DNA of 64,000 nt from NCEH01 sp002257205 (GCF_043195105.1 NZ_JBAFWO010000005.1); one strand, 5' to 3'; counted from the stretch's first letter, positions 52,146-61,194 are shown. Notes: generated from the sequence alone by a model not told the origin. Made by a program: numbers and translations.

Positions 52146-52682
52146 GTGCAAGCAGACGAGGGGACGCAGGCGCAGGCCCTGCGTCCCGCCGCGTTCCTGG
52201 ATCGCGACGGCGTGCTGAACGTCGATATCGGCTATGCCTTCCGCCCGGCGGACCTGCGCCTGATGCCGGGCGCGGGGGAAGCGGTGGCGCGGCTGAATGC
52301 GGCCGGCTATCTGGTGTTCGTGGTCACCAACCAGTCCGGCATCGCGCGCGGGCTCTATACGCTTGAGCAGGCGCAGGCGTTCAACGCGGCGTTGGCGCAG
52401 GCGCTGTCCTGCCAGGGCGGCCATGTGGACCGCTTCTATCTTGCGCCCCACCACCCGGACGGCAGCGTCGCGGAATATGCCCTGGACCATTTCGACCGCA
52501 AGCCCAATCCCGGCATGATCCTGCGCGCGCTCGAAGAATGGCCGGTGGATCGGGCCCGCTCCTTCCTCATCGGCGACAAAGACACCGACATGGAAGCTGC
52601 CCGGCGCGCCGCGGTGCCGGGGCATCTCTATGCGGGGGGAAATCTGGACGATCTGGTGCGGGAAATTATTCGCGGGACTTAA
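52146..52682 (+). CDS. gmhB: D-glycero-D-manno-heptose 1,7-bisphosphate 7-phosphatase (HAD family)
   Basis: 178 residues with a GTG start. The HAD nucleophile motif is FLDRDGVLN (D19, D21), then VTNQSGIARG and GDKDTDMEAA. The zinc-binding loop is altered: CHHP of enterobacterial GmhB appears as APHHPDG without the cysteines, as in some alphaproteobacterial relatives. It removes the C7 phosphate in heptose synthesis for LPS; histidinol-phosphatase-like activity cannot be excluded. Confidence 0.8.
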   Translation: MQADEGTQAQALRPAAFLDRDGVLNVDIGYAFRPADLRLMPGAGEAVARLNAAGYLVFVVTNQSGIARGLYTLEQAQAFNAALAQALSCQGGHVDRFYLAPHHPDGSVAEYALDHFDRKPNPGMILRALEEWPVDRARSFLIGDKDTDMEAARRAAVPGHLYAGGNLDDLVREIIRGT

Positions 52683-52692
52683 ATAGAAAATT

Positions 52693-52712
52693 CCGCCCCA
52701 AAGCTGGGGCGG
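52693..52712 (-). terminator. Intrinsic terminator-like hairpin
   Basis: CCGCCCC and GGGGCGG form a 7-bp stem with a 6-nt loop, 10 bp after the gmhB stop. On the minus strand it is followed by AATTTTCTATTT, so it could end transcription from the nitroreductase gene and also stop gmhB. Confidence 0.55.
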
Positions 52713-52762
52713 CACGGGATCCACCCGGCCGGAAGCGCGCAAACCCTTTATTTTCGGTAAAA

Positions 52763-52778
52763 TGTTTCACGTGAAACA
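52763..52778. promoter_or_regulatory. parS: Distal parS site (perfect)
   Basis: Perfect TGTTTCACGTGAAACA in the gene-free 286-bp space between gmhB and the nitroreductase gene, 12.8 kb to the right of the candidate oriC. Confidence 0.97.
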
Positions 52779-52968
52779 TTCGCGGGCCACGGACGAACGG
52801 CGGATCCGTGGAGCATCGCGCCGCTTTTCCGGCCGATGAAGCCGCCTATTCGCCCGAACGTGCGCCCCGAAGTTCGGCAAACGCGTTTTTGCGCCGCTCG
52901 GCGAGAGGCGCCTCATCGAAGGCGCCCCGCGATATGTCAGGAGCGATGCGTCGGAAGCGATCCGCCGC

Positions 52969-53559
52969 TCAGAGGATCTTCGCACCCTCTTCGAACGGCA
53001 GGCGCGGCAGGCGGGGCATGACCTTCGCCGGGTCGCCATGGCCGAGGGCGGTGATGAAATTGGTCTTCACCTTTCCGTCCGGGAAAAATTCCGCATCCAG
53101 CTTGGCCGCGTCGAAGCCCGACATGGGGCCCACGTCCAAGCCGACCGCGCGGGCGGCGAGCATGAAATAGGCGCCTTGCAGCGCGGAGTTGCGGAAGGCG
53201 TGGGGTTCGATCATGCCGGGATTGTTCACGAACAGATCCTTGAAGCCCGGCGCGTGGGGGAACAGCTGGGGGATCTTCTCGTAGAATTCAAGGTCATAGC
53301 CGATGATGGCGATGACCGGGGCGGCGAGCGCCTTGAGGTTGCCTTCGGACAGGGCCGGCTTCAGGCGCGCCTTGGCTTCATCGGACGCCAGGAACAGGAT
53401 GCGCGCGGGCTGGGTGTTGGCCGAGGTCGGGCCATAGATGGCAAGGTCATAGAGCGCGCGCAGCTCGGCTTCGCTCACGCCCTGGTCGGTCCAGCCGTTC
53501 TGCGAGCGCGCCTTCAGGAACAGAGTGTCCAAAGCGGCCTGATCAATCTTATAGCTCAT
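52969..53559 (-). CDS. Nitroreductase family protein, RutE/malonic semialdehyde reductase-like
   Basis: 196 residues. An FMN-binding nitroreductase fold of the RutE/HadB group: QNGWTDQGVSEAELRALYDLA, GPTSANTQPARILFL, and AYFMLAARAVGLDVGPMSGFD. RutE reduces 3-oxopropanoate in pyrimidine breakdown, but no other rut genes are here, so the substrate is open. The ATG at MSYKIDQ gives the family length. A strong inverted repeat lies about 100 bp upstream. Confidence 0.85.
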   Translation of the reverse strand: MSYKIDQAALDTLFLKARSQNGWTDQGVSEAELRALYDLAIYGPTSANTQPARILFLASDEAKARLKPALSEGNLKALAAPVIAIIGYDLEFYEKIPQLFPHAPGFKDLFVNNPGMIEPHAFRNSALQGAYFMLAARAVGLDVGPMSGFDAAKLDAEFFPDGKVKTNFITALGHGDPAKVMPRLPRLPFEEGAKIL

Positions 53560-53655
53560 GGCGTCACCATATGGAGGGGCCGGGCCGCGGGCCCGGTATC
53601 GCCTCGACTTAAGCTTGCGGCACGGGGCTGGATAGGGGGGTGTCCTGCAAGGGTC

Positions 53656-53673
53656 GTTTGCAAGGATGCAAAC
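53656..53673. promoter_or_regulatory. Operator-like inverted repeat
   Basis: GTTTGCA-AGGA-TGCAAAC, a perfect 7-bp inverted repeat with a 4-bp centre, 97 bp upstream of the nitroreductase start. It is a likely binding site for a dimeric regulator not present in the window. Confidence 0.5.
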
Positions 53674-53775
53674 CACATATCAAGAATGCTGATTAATGCG
53701 TCACGGCATTTGATGGGTGCTGGCGGGCGAACATGGGTATGGTCGCCGCGCTCCCTTTGCGCCGTCGCGCCGAAG

Positions 53776-53910
53776 GGCGCCCCCCACCGCGCTCCTGCGC
53801 CCAAGGGGCGCTTCCCCACCGCGCCCCTTCCGCTCAAAGGTGGCGCTTCCACCGCGCCCCTCCCGCTCAAAAAGGGGGCGCTTCCACCGCGCTCCTGCGC
53901 CCAAAGGCTT
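53776..53910. repeat. About 35-bp tandem repeat, four copies
   Basis: Units start at 53776, 53807, 53842 and 53877, each beginning GGCGC, followed by (T/C)TCC..ACCGCG and ending CTCAAA or CCCAAA. A weaker copy may precede them near 53742. The repeats fill most of the 368-bp gap (53560-53927) between the divergent nitroreductase and aminotransferase genes and end 17 bp before the latter's start. In-frame peptides through them look spurious. Confidence 0.8.
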
Positions 53911-53927
53911 TTGCCCAGGCTGTCCCC

Positions 53928-55166
53928 ATGACCGCATCCGCCCCCGCATCCGCCCCCCTCCCGCACGCGAGCGGTCCTGCCGCCGATCCCTTGCTGGATG
54001 CGGTGCGCGCCCATGTGCGCGCCCTGCCCGAGAGCGGCATCGTGGAAGTGATGAATTACGGGCGCAATCGCGAGGGCATCGTGCCGCTGTGGGCCGGCGA
54101 GGGGGATATCCAGACCCCCGCCTTCATCTGCGAGGCGGCGGCGCAGGCGCTGCACGCGGGCGAAACCTTCTACACCTGGCAGCGCGGCCTGCCGGACCTG
54201 CGCGCGGCGATCGCCGATTATATCGCCGGCCTCTATGGCGTGCCGGCCGAGCCCGAGCGTTTCTTCGTCACCGGCTCGGGCATGCAGGCGATCCAGATCG
54301 CCTTCGCGATGGCGCTGGGGGCGGGCGATGAAGTGCTCATCCCCTCGCCCACCTGGCCCAATGCGGCGGCGGCGGCGCAGAAGGCCGGCGCGCACCCGGT
54401 CTATGTGCCGTTCTCCTATGGGCCGGAGGGCTTCGCGCTGGACCATGCGCGCCTGGCCGAAGCGGTGACGCCGCGCACCCGCGCCATTTTCCTCAATTCG
54501 CCCGCCAATCCCACCGGCTTCGTCGCGGCGCTGGAGGATCTGAAAGCCGTGCTGGCGCTCGCCCGCAAGCACGGGCTGTGGATCGTCGCCGACGAAATCT
54601 ACGGCCGCTTCCATTATGGGGAAGGCGTGCGCTCGCCCTCGTTCCACGATGTGATGGAGGCCGACGACCATATCCTGTTCGTGCAGACCTTCTCAAAGAA
54701 CTGGGCCATGACCGGCTGGCGCATCGGCTGGATCGAGGCGCCAGCCGCGCTCGGGCAGGTGATCGAGAATCTGATCCAATATTCCACCTCCGGCGTCGCC
54801 GCCTTCATGCAGCGCGGCGCGGTGGCGGCGCTGACGCAGGGCGAGCCCTTCGTCGCCGCGCAGATCGCCCGCGCCCGTCGCGGCCGCGATCTTGTCGCCG
54901 ACGCGCTGCTGGCCACCGGAAAGGTGGATCTCGTGAAGCCGGATGGCGCCTTCTATCTGTTCTTCGGCATCGCGGGGGAACGCGACGTGCGCAAGCTCGG
55001 CCTCAGGCTGGTGGACGAGGCCAATGTCGGCCTTGCCCCCGGAACCGCCTTCGGCGCGGGTGGTGAAGGCTTCATGCGCCTGTGCTATGCCCGCGGCGAA
55101 GAGCAGTTGCGTACCGCCGCCGACCGGCTGGTGCGCTGGCTGGAGGCCCGCCCCACGGGCCGGTGA
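53928..55166 (+). CDS. PLP-dependent aminotransferase, class I/II
   Basis: 412 residues. Fold-type I aminotransferase: SPANPTG (about 191-197), D222 and Y225 in ADEIYG, and the PLP lysine K257 in TFSKNWAMTGWRIGW. The substrate amino acid is unknown. The ATG at MTASAPAS is chosen; the in-frame stretch upstream is the 35-bp tandem repeat. Confidence 0.88.
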   Translation: MTASAPASAPLPHASGPAADPLLDAVRAHVRALPESGIVEVMNYGRNREGIVPLWAGEGDIQTPAFICEAAAQALHAGETFYTWQRGLPDLRAAIADYIAGLYGVPAEPERFFVTGSGMQAIQIAFAMALGAGDEVLIPSPTWPNAAAAAQKAGAHPVYVPFSYGPEGFALDHARLAEAVTPRTRAIFLNSPANPTGFVAALEDLKAVLALARKHGLWIVADEIYGRFHYGEGVRSPSFHDVMEADDHILFVQTFSKNWAMTGWRIGWIEAPAALGQVIENLIQYSTSGVAAFMQRGAVAALTQGEPFVAAQIARARRGRDLVADALLATGKVDLVKPDGAFYLFFGIAGERDVRKLGLRLVDEANVGLAPGTAFGAGGEGFMRLCYARGEEQLRTAADRLVRWLEARPTGR

Positions 55167-55185
55167 AGCGTTCAGGCATCGTCTC

Positions 55186-56250
55186 ATGACCGTCACTCCC
55201 CCGTCGCGCCGGGCCATCCTGGTGGCGAGCCTCGTCACCCTCGCCAGCGGCGCGCTCGGGGGGCTGGTGTTCTTCCGCATCGGCATGCCGGCGGCCTGGA
55301 TGTCGGGCGCGCTGATCGTCACCACGGTGCTCGCCTTGTGCGGCGCGCCCCTGGCGGTGCCGACGCCGGTGCGGTTCGTGGGCTTTTTGGTGCTCGGCGC
55401 CTCCATGGGCACCGCCATGTCGCCGGACATGCTGACCCATGCTGCCACCTGGCCGATCTCCATGGCTTTGCTCGCGGTCAGCGTGGTCGGCGTGATGGCC
55501 GGCAGCATGGCGTTCCTGGTGCGGGTGGCGCGCTGGGATGCGCAATCGGCCTTCTATGCCTCCGCGCCGGGCGCGCTCAGCACGGTGGTGGCCATGGCCG
55601 CGACCACGCCCGCCGACATGCGCAAGGTGGCCTTCTCCCAGGCCATGCGGCTGTTCCTGCTGGTGGCGGCCCTGCCTCATGTGATGGGCCGGGTCGGCCA
55701 TCCCTCCGGCGCGCCGGCGGCGGTGCCGCTCTCCTCCCTGCCGGATATCGCGATTTTGCTGGCGGTGAGCCTCGCCACCGGGGTGGCATTCAACCGCCTG
55801 CGGGTGCCCGGCGGCATGCTGGTGGGTGCCATGACCGGCAGCGCGCTGCTGCACGCCTTCGGCTTGTCCCATGCCTTCGTGCCGCCGATTCTGCTGATCC
55901 CGGCGTATGTGGTGCTCGGCGCGGGAGTGGGCATGCGGTTCCAGGGCACCGACCGGGCGACCTTGAGCTCGTGCCTGCTCGCCTCGCTCGGCGCGTTCGC
56001 GGTGGCGCTGGTGGTGTCGGTCGCCTGCGCGCTGCTGGCGGCGCACCTGACCCATGACGATCCCGGCAAGCTCATCACGGCGTTTTCCCCCGGCGCGCTG
56101 GAAACCATGACCGTGCTCGGCTTCGCCATGGGATACGACCCGGCGTTCATGAGTGCGCATCATCTGTTCCGCTTCGCCGGGATTTCGGTTTTTCTGCCCC
56201 TCGCGGCCCATCTGCTGTTCACGATTCGTCGACAACGCACGCCGGACTGA
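55186..56250 (+). CDS. AbrB-like (ammonia monooxygenase-type) duplicated membrane protein
   Basis: 354 residues with about ten membrane helices in two similar halves. FFRIGMPAAWMSGALIV in the first half and RVPGGMLVGAMTGSALLHAF in the second, together with YASAPGALSTVVAMA and FSPGALETMTVLGFAMG, mark the AbrB/AimA family (Pfam AmoA-like, often misnamed AbrB regulator). Transport of an organic substrate is suspected; none is proven. It starts 19 bp after the aminotransferase gene, so they form one operon. Confidence 0.85.
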   Translation: MTVTPPSRRAILVASLVTLASGALGGLVFFRIGMPAAWMSGALIVTTVLALCGAPLAVPTPVRFVGFLVLGASMGTAMSPDMLTHAATWPISMALLAVSVVGVMAGSMAFLVRVARWDAQSAFYASAPGALSTVVAMAATTPADMRKVAFSQAMRLFLLVAALPHVMGRVGHPSGAPAAVPLSSLPDIAILLAVSLATGVAFNRLRVPGGMLVGAMTGSALLHAFGLSHAFVPPILLIPAYVVLGAGVGMRFQGTDRATLSSCLLASLGAFAVALVVSVACALLAAHLTHDDPGKLITAFSPGALETMTVLGFAMGYDPAFMSAHHLFRFAGISVFLPLAAHLLFTIRRQRTPD

Positions 56251-56350
56251 GGCGACGGGCGCACGGTCACCGCATCGTGAGCGTGGCCGTGTTGCCTTGC
56301 CCGGCGCGCGCGGCCCAATGAGAGCGGATAGCCATGCCGGAGGGGCACTC

Positions 56351-56758
56351 ATGAACCGTATCGACGATCTCGCATTGCTGGTCGGCCGCCTGCTGATGGC
56401 CGCCCTGCTTCTGCCTTCGGGCTTCCGCAAGGCCACCAATCTTGGCGGAACCGCGCAATATTTCGCCGGCCTCGGCCTGCCCGCGCCGGACCTGATGGCG
56501 ATCGCGGCGGCGAGCGCGGAAGTCGGCCTGCCGATCCTGCTGGTGCTGGGCGTGGTGCCGCGCCTCACCGCCTTCCTCACCGGCGGCTTCGTGCTGCTGA
56601 CGGGGCTGATCGCGCATCGCTTCTGGGATGTGGCGGACCCCGCCGCCGTCGTCGGGCAGCAGATCCATTTCCTCAAGAACATCGCCATCGTCGGCGGCAC
56701 GATGTTCTATTTCGTGTCCGGCGCGGGCGCCTTCTCGCTCGCCGGCCGCAAGCGCTGA
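56351..56758 (+). CDS. DoxX family membrane protein
   Basis: 135 residues with four predicted membrane helices. LLVGRLLMAALLLPSGFRKATNLGGTAQYFAGLGLP and GGTMFYFVSGAGAFSLAGRK are typical DoxX-family stretches. Related proteins sit in redox and stress membrane complexes; function unknown. It lies 100 bp after the AbrB-like gene on the same strand and is convergent with the metalloprotease gene. Confidence 0.85.
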   Translation: MNRIDDLALLVGRLLMAALLLPSGFRKATNLGGTAQYFAGLGLPAPDLMAIAAASAEVGLPILLVLGVVPRLTAFLTGGFVLLTGLIAHRFWDVADPAAVVGQQIHFLKNIAIVGGTMFYFVSGAGAFSLAGRKR

Positions 56759-56777
56759 CGCTCTGACGGGGTGAGCG

Positions 56778-57539
56778 CTATTCGGCGCCGTAGCTGTGCA
56801 GGCCGGCGCCATTGGCGCGCAGCCAGGCTTCGGCGATCTTGCGCTCGGGAAAAATGCGCTCCACGGCGCGCCAATAGCGCGGGCCGTGGTTCATTTCGAG
56901 CCGGTGCGCCACCTCGTGGGCGGCGAGATAATCCAGCACATGGGGCGGGGCGAAGATCAGCCGCCAGGAAAACGACAGGTCGCCCGAGGCGGCGCAGGAG
57001 CCCCAGCGGCTCGCCGTGTCGCGCAGGGTGAGGGCACCGATCTCCACCTGGAGCGCGGCGGCGTGGCGGCGCACGGCGGCGGTCAGGTCGGTTCGCGCCT
57101 GGCGCTTGAGATAATCGGCGATGCGGCGGGCGATGTGGGGCAGGTCGCCGGACACGCACAGCAGGTGCATGCCGTCCTGCGGGTCGATCTCCACCGAACA
57201 GGTGCCACGCAGGCGCTCGCGATGGACGATGCGATGGGGAATGCCGCGCACGGGAATGATCTCGCCCGGCGCGAACGGCACTTGCTGCGGCAGCCGCACG
57301 AGGCGCGTGCGCACCCAGTCCAGATGGCGCTGCACGAAGGCGTTGGCGGCCGCGAGCGGCACGTGGGGCGGCGCCGTGAGCGTGACGTCGCGCGAGACCG
57401 TGCGCACGCGCAAGGTCAGCCGCCGCGCGGTGGGATGCCGCCGCACGCTGACCCGCACGGTCTCCCCATCCACCAGCAGGTCGATCCATTCGGCGCCGCG
57501 CCGCGCCGTCGGCGATATATCCTGCCTGCGAAAGAGCAT
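56778..57539 (-). CDS. YgjP-like zinc metallopeptidase (DUF45, M48-related)
   Basis: 253 residues. The zinc motif HEVAH (H208, H212) is followed by H218 in NHGPRYW, and RDTASRWGSC precedes it, the DUF45/YgjP pattern. The start at MLFRRQDISP is chosen over a longer frame. The cellular substrate is unknown. Confidence 0.88.
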   Translation of the reverse strand: MLFRRQDISPTARRGAEWIDLLVDGETVRVSVRRHPTARRLTLRVRTVSRDVTLTAPPHVPLAAANAFVQRHLDWVRTRLVRLPQQVPFAPGEIIPVRGIPHRIVHRERLRGTCSVEIDPQDGMHLLCVSGDLPHIARRIADYLKRQARTDLTAAVRRHAAALQVEIGALTLRDTASRWGSCAASGDLSFSWRLIFAPPHVLDYLAAHEVAHRLEMNHGPRYWRAVERIFPERKIAEAWLRANGAGLHSYGAE

Positions 57540-57680
57540 GGCATTCCGACGATTGGGTGGGCCAGGAGCGGCCAGGGACAAGCTTATCGCCGAATGTGAA
57601 AAGATTCGCCGCCGAAACGCTACCCCTTCGCGGCATCTGGACAGGGGAAAAGCGCGAATGGCCAAAGAGTGCCGCCCCCG

Positions 57681-59051
57681 CTAGTGCGGGAACAGCTGTG
57701 TCACATTATCGGCATCGGCGCGGGAGCCGGGCGCGACGTGGGCGTCGGCGCGCGGGCGTTCCTGGTTCATGATGAAGTCGGAAATGCGCGGCGCGATCTC
57801 CGAGCGGAAGCGCGAGCCGTTGAACACGCCGTAATGGCCGACCCCCGGCTGGAGATAATGGGCACGCTTGTCCTCGGGGATATTGGCGCACAGACGATGG
57901 GCGGCGAAGGTCTGGCCGACGCCGGAAATATCGTCCTTCTCGCCTTCCACCGTCATCAGCGCCACGTTGCGCACCGCCTCCGGCCGCACCAGATGGCCGC
58001 GATGGGTCATCTCGCCCTTGGGCAGGGCGTGGGTGATGAAGCCCTTTTCAACCGTTTCAAGATAAAAGTCGGCCGAGAGATCCATGACGGCAAGATACTC
58101 GTCATAGAATTCGCGATGCTTGTCGGCCGGCTCGCCGTCGCCCTTCACCAGGTCCTGGAACAGGTTGTAATGGGCCTTGACGTGGCGATCGAGGTTCATG
58201 CTCATGAAGCCGGTGAGTTGCAGGAACCCCGGATACACCTGCCGCATGGCGCCGGGATGGGCCCATGGCACGGTGGTGATGACGTTGCGGCGGAAGAATT
58301 CGATGCCCTTGTCCATGGCGAGCCGGTTCACGGCGGTGGGCGCCTCGCGGGTGTCGATGGGGCCGCCCATGAGGATCATGGAGCGCGGCGCGGTGTGGTC
58401 CTGCTCGGCCTCCATGCGCGAAACCGCCATCAGCACCGGCACCGCCGGCTGACACACCGCGAGCACGTGGCAGTCGCCGCCGAAGCTGCGGAAGATGGAG
58501 ATCAGATAATCCACGTAATCATCGAGCCCGAACCGGCCCTCCGCCAGCGGCACCATTTTGGCGTCGGTCCAGTCGGTGATGTAGACGTCGTGGGTGGGTA
58601 GGAAGGCTTCCACCGTGCCGCGCAGCAAGGTGGCGTAATGACCCGACATGGGCGCCACGATCACCAGCTTGGGCTGCGGGCGACGCGGCGGATATTCGAA
58701 CGCGCGCGAGAAATGCAGCAGCCGGCAGAACGGGCGGCTCCACACCGGGTTGATATGGACCGGCACCTTCATGCCGCTGACCATGGTATGGGTGATGCCC
58801 CATTCCGGCTTTCCGTAGCGGCGAGTGGTGCGCTCGAACAGTTCGAAGCCCGCCGCCATGGATTTGCCGGCGGTGGTGTGGGACGCGGGATTCATGGGAT
58901 TGGCGAAGAACATGCGGCTGGCATCGGCAAGCGCCCGCGAGGGGTTGAGCGCGGCATGCGTCATCTCGTACATCCAGTACAAGGGCGCGGACAGGCTGCT
59001 CCCGTTCGCGGATGGCTGGCGCGCGGCGCCGCCAAATTCACCGATAGCCAT
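57681..59051 (-). CDS. phaZ: Intracellular polyhydroxyalkanoate (PHB) depolymerase
   Basis: 456 residues. It matches intracellular PHB depolymerases of the PhaZ1 type, which use a catalytic cysteine: C200 in LAVCQPAVPV. The Asp and His of the triad are probably in the EGEKDDISG and PGVGHYGVFNG stretches. It mobilises stored polyhydroxybutyrate in the cytoplasm. It is divergent from regS, with a 156-bp intergenic region containing GGTCAA repeats. Confidence 0.93.
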   Translation of the reverse strand: MAIGEFGGAARQPSANGSSLSAPLYWMYEMTHAALNPSRALADASRMFFANPMNPASHTTAGKSMAAGFELFERTTRRYGKPEWGITHTMVSGMKVPVHINPVWSRPFCRLLHFSRAFEYPPRRPQPKLVIVAPMSGHYATLLRGTVEAFLPTHDVYITDWTDAKMVPLAEGRFGLDDYVDYLISIFRSFGGDCHVLAVCQPAVPVLMAVSRMEAEQDHTAPRSMILMGGPIDTREAPTAVNRLAMDKGIEFFRRNVITTVPWAHPGAMRQVYPGFLQLTGFMSMNLDRHVKAHYNLFQDLVKGDGEPADKHREFYDEYLAVMDLSADFYLETVEKGFITHALPKGEMTHRGHLVRPEAVRNVALMTVEGEKDDISGVGQTFAAHRLCANIPEDKRAHYLQPGVGHYGVFNGSRFRSEIAPRISDFIMNQERPRADAHVAPGSRADADNVTQLFPH

Positions 59052-59105
59052 GGTCGTCCCTCACGTTCTTTCTTATCGCACGAGAGTGTGGCCGGGTTTT
59101 CAAGC

Positions 59106-59142
59106 GGTCAATCTCGACAAAAGGTCAACTCAACACTTGACC
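59106..59142. promoter_or_regulatory. GGTCAA repeat cluster between phaZ and regS
   Basis: GGTCAA at 59106-59111 and 59123-59128, and its inverse TTGACC at 59137-59142. The last two form a perfect 6-bp inverted repeat with an 8-bp centre. TTGACC could double as a -35 for regS, with TATGCT at 59158-59163 after a short 15-bp spacer. It is an operator candidate; the regulator is unknown. Confidence 0.4.
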
Positions 59143-59207
59143 CAAGTCATCCACCATTATGCTTGCGCCAGCCTAACGATATCCTGACGCCACACAGAGA
59201 ACCCGGC

Positions 59208-60566
59208 ATGCAATACGGATCTGCGACCTTCCCTTATGGAAGATCCTTCGGACTTCGGCTCGACACGCTGATTCGTCTGCGCTGGCTGGCCGTGGCCGGA
59301 CAGGTGCTGGCCCTGCTGGTGGTCCATGGCCTGCTGGGATTTCCGGTTCCGCTCATTCCCTGCCTTTTGGTGGTGTCGCTTTCCGCATTGGTTAACCTCC
59401 TGCTGCGGGTTCGGTTCCCGATCGCGCGCCGGCTGGAGGATGCCGCCGCCGGGCCGCTGCTCGCCTATGACGTGCTCCAGCTCACCGCCCTGCTCTATCT
59501 GACGGGCGGGCTGAACAATCCGTTCGCCCTGCTCTACCTGGCGCCGGTGACCATTTCAGCCACCGCCTTGTCCTGGAGCACCACGGTGGCGCTTGGCGTG
59601 CTGGCCATGGGCTGCGCCGGCGCGGTGGGCCTGTGGCACCAGCCGCTGCCCTGGTCCGGCCCGGAGGTTCTGGCGCTGCCGGACCTGTATCTGGCGGGGA
59701 CCTGGGTCTCCATCGCGGTGTCGATCGGCTTCATCGGCCTGCATTCCTGGCGCGTCACCGAGGAGGCGCGGGAACTCGCCGATGCGCTCGCGGCAACCGA
59801 GCTGGTGCTGGCGCGCGAGCAGCATCTCTCCCAGCTGGACGGCCTCGCCGCCGCCGCCGCCCACGAGCTCGGCACGCCGCTCGCCACCATTGCCCTGGTG
59901 GTGAAGGAGATGGCGCGCGGCACCGCGCCCGACCATCCCATGGCCGAGGACATCGCCTTGCTGCGCGACCAGGTGCAGCGCTGCCGCGACATTCTCCAGA
60001 CCCTGACCTCGCTCGGCTCGGGAGACGCGCCGTTCGACCGCATGCCGCTGTCGCTGCTGCTGGAGGAGGTGGTGGGCCCGCACCGCGACTTCGGCATTTA
60101 CATTTCCGTGACCCTGCCCGAGGACCGCACGCAGGAACCGGTACTGGCGCGCAATCCCGGCCTCATCTATGGGTTGGGAAACTTGGTGGAGAATGCGGTG
60201 GATTTCGCGACCGCGCGGGTGGAGATCGAGGCGCGCTGGACCACCACCCGGATGGACATCCTGGTGCGGGACGACGGCCCCGGCTTCTCGCCCGAGGTGA
60301 GCGACCGCATCGGCCAGCCTTATGTGACCAGCCGCGCCCGCGACCGCCAGAACAGCGAGGAGGAAAGCGGGCTCGGCCTCGGCTTCTTCATCGCCAAGAC
60401 GCTGCTGGAGCGCACCGGCGCCGCGCTGGTGGTGGAAAACCGGGCGGCGCCGGGCCGCGGCGCCGAGGTGAAGATCTCCTGGCTGCGCAACACCATCGAG
60501 ATGGATCCCGAGGACGGTGGGACAAACCCGCCCCCCGCCCCCTATGCTGAAGCAAAGCCGGGCTGA
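59208..60566 (+). CDS. regS: Redox-sensing histidine kinase RegS/RegB/PrrB/ActS family
   Basis: 452 residues. Six N-terminal membrane helices carry the quinone-binding loop GGLNNPF (100-106). The phospho-acceptor H219 is in AAAHELGTPLATIALVVKE. The redox-active Cys, C259, sits in QVQRCRDIL as in Rhodobacter RegB. The ATPase domain has NLVENAVDFA and GLGLGFFIAK. It phosphorylates RegA under reducing conditions to control respiration, carbon fixation and nitrogen fixation genes. The gene pairs with regA 70 bp downstream. Confidence 0.93.
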   Translation: MQYGSATFPYGRSFGLRLDTLIRLRWLAVAGQVLALLVVHGLLGFPVPLIPCLLVVSLSALVNLLLRVRFPIARRLEDAAAGPLLAYDVLQLTALLYLTGGLNNPFALLYLAPVTISATALSWSTTVALGVLAMGCAGAVGLWHQPLPWSGPEVLALPDLYLAGTWVSIAVSIGFIGLHSWRVTEEARELADALAATELVLAREQHLSQLDGLAAAAAHELGTPLATIALVVKEMARGTAPDHPMAEDIALLRDQVQRCRDILQTLTSLGSGDAPFDRMPLSLLLEEVVGPHRDFGIYISVTLPEDRTQEPVLARNPGLIYGLGNLVENAVDFATARVEIEARWTTTRMDILVRDDGPGFSPEVSDRIGQPYVTSRARDRQNSEEESGLGLGFFIAKTLLERTGAALVVENRAAPGRGAEVKISWLRNTIEMDPEDGGTNPPPAPYAEAKPG

Positions 60567-60636
60567 GGGTGGCCGCAAGGTCAACCCGGCCGGAACAGGC
60601 GCCGCTGGAAGAACAGGCGCCCAAGAGGTAAACGAG

Positions 60637-61194
60637 ATGATGCCTGAACCCACCTTGCCCGAGATCGAGGGCCCGCGTTCCGTCCTGATCGTCGACGATG
60701 ATCGCTCGTTTCTCCAGCGCCTGGCGCGTGCGCTGGAAGCGCGCGGCTTCGAGGTGTCCACCGCCGAGAGCGTGGCCGAGGGCCTGGCCCTGGTGGAGAG
60801 CGGCGCGCCGGCCTATGCCGTGGTGGACATGCGGCTCGGCGACGGCACCGGGCTCGACGTGATCTCGGCGCTGAAGAAGAAGAGCCCGGGCGCGCGCGCC
60901 ATCGTGCTCACCGGCTATGGCAATATCGCCACGGCGGTGACGGCGGTGAAGCTCGGCGCGGTGGATTATCTCGCCAAGCCGGCCGATGCCGACGATATCG
61001 TCGCCGCCCTGATGGCCAATGCCGACCACAAGCCCTCGCCGCCGGAAAATCCCATGTCCGCCGACCGGGTGCGCTGGGAGCATATCCAGCGGGTCTATGA
61101 ATTGTGCGGTCGCAACGTCTCGGAGACCGCCCGGCGGCTGTCAATGCACCGTCGCACGTTGCAGCGTATCCTGGCCAAGCGCGCACCGCGGTGA
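60637..61194 (+). CDS. regA: Response regulator RegA/PrrA/ActR family
   Basis: 185 residues. A receiver domain has the acidic pocket DDD (20-22) and phospho-acceptor D64. A linker with the family Pro run (PSPPENPMSADR) leads to a Fis-type helix-turn-helix (about 152-180, GRNVSETARRLSMHRRTLQRIL), nearly invariant in this family. It is the global redox regulator partner of RegS. AAGAGG lies 8 nt before the ATG. A second ATG one codon later is possible. Confidence 0.95.
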   Translation: MMPEPTLPEIEGPRSVLIVDDDRSFLQRLARALEARGFEVSTAESVAEGLALVESGAPAYAVVDMRLGDGTGLDVISALKKKSPGARAIVLTGYGNIATAVTAVKLGAVDYLAKPADADDIVAALMANADHKPSPPENPMSADRVRWEHIQRVYELCGRNVSETARRLSMHRRTLQRILAKRAPR

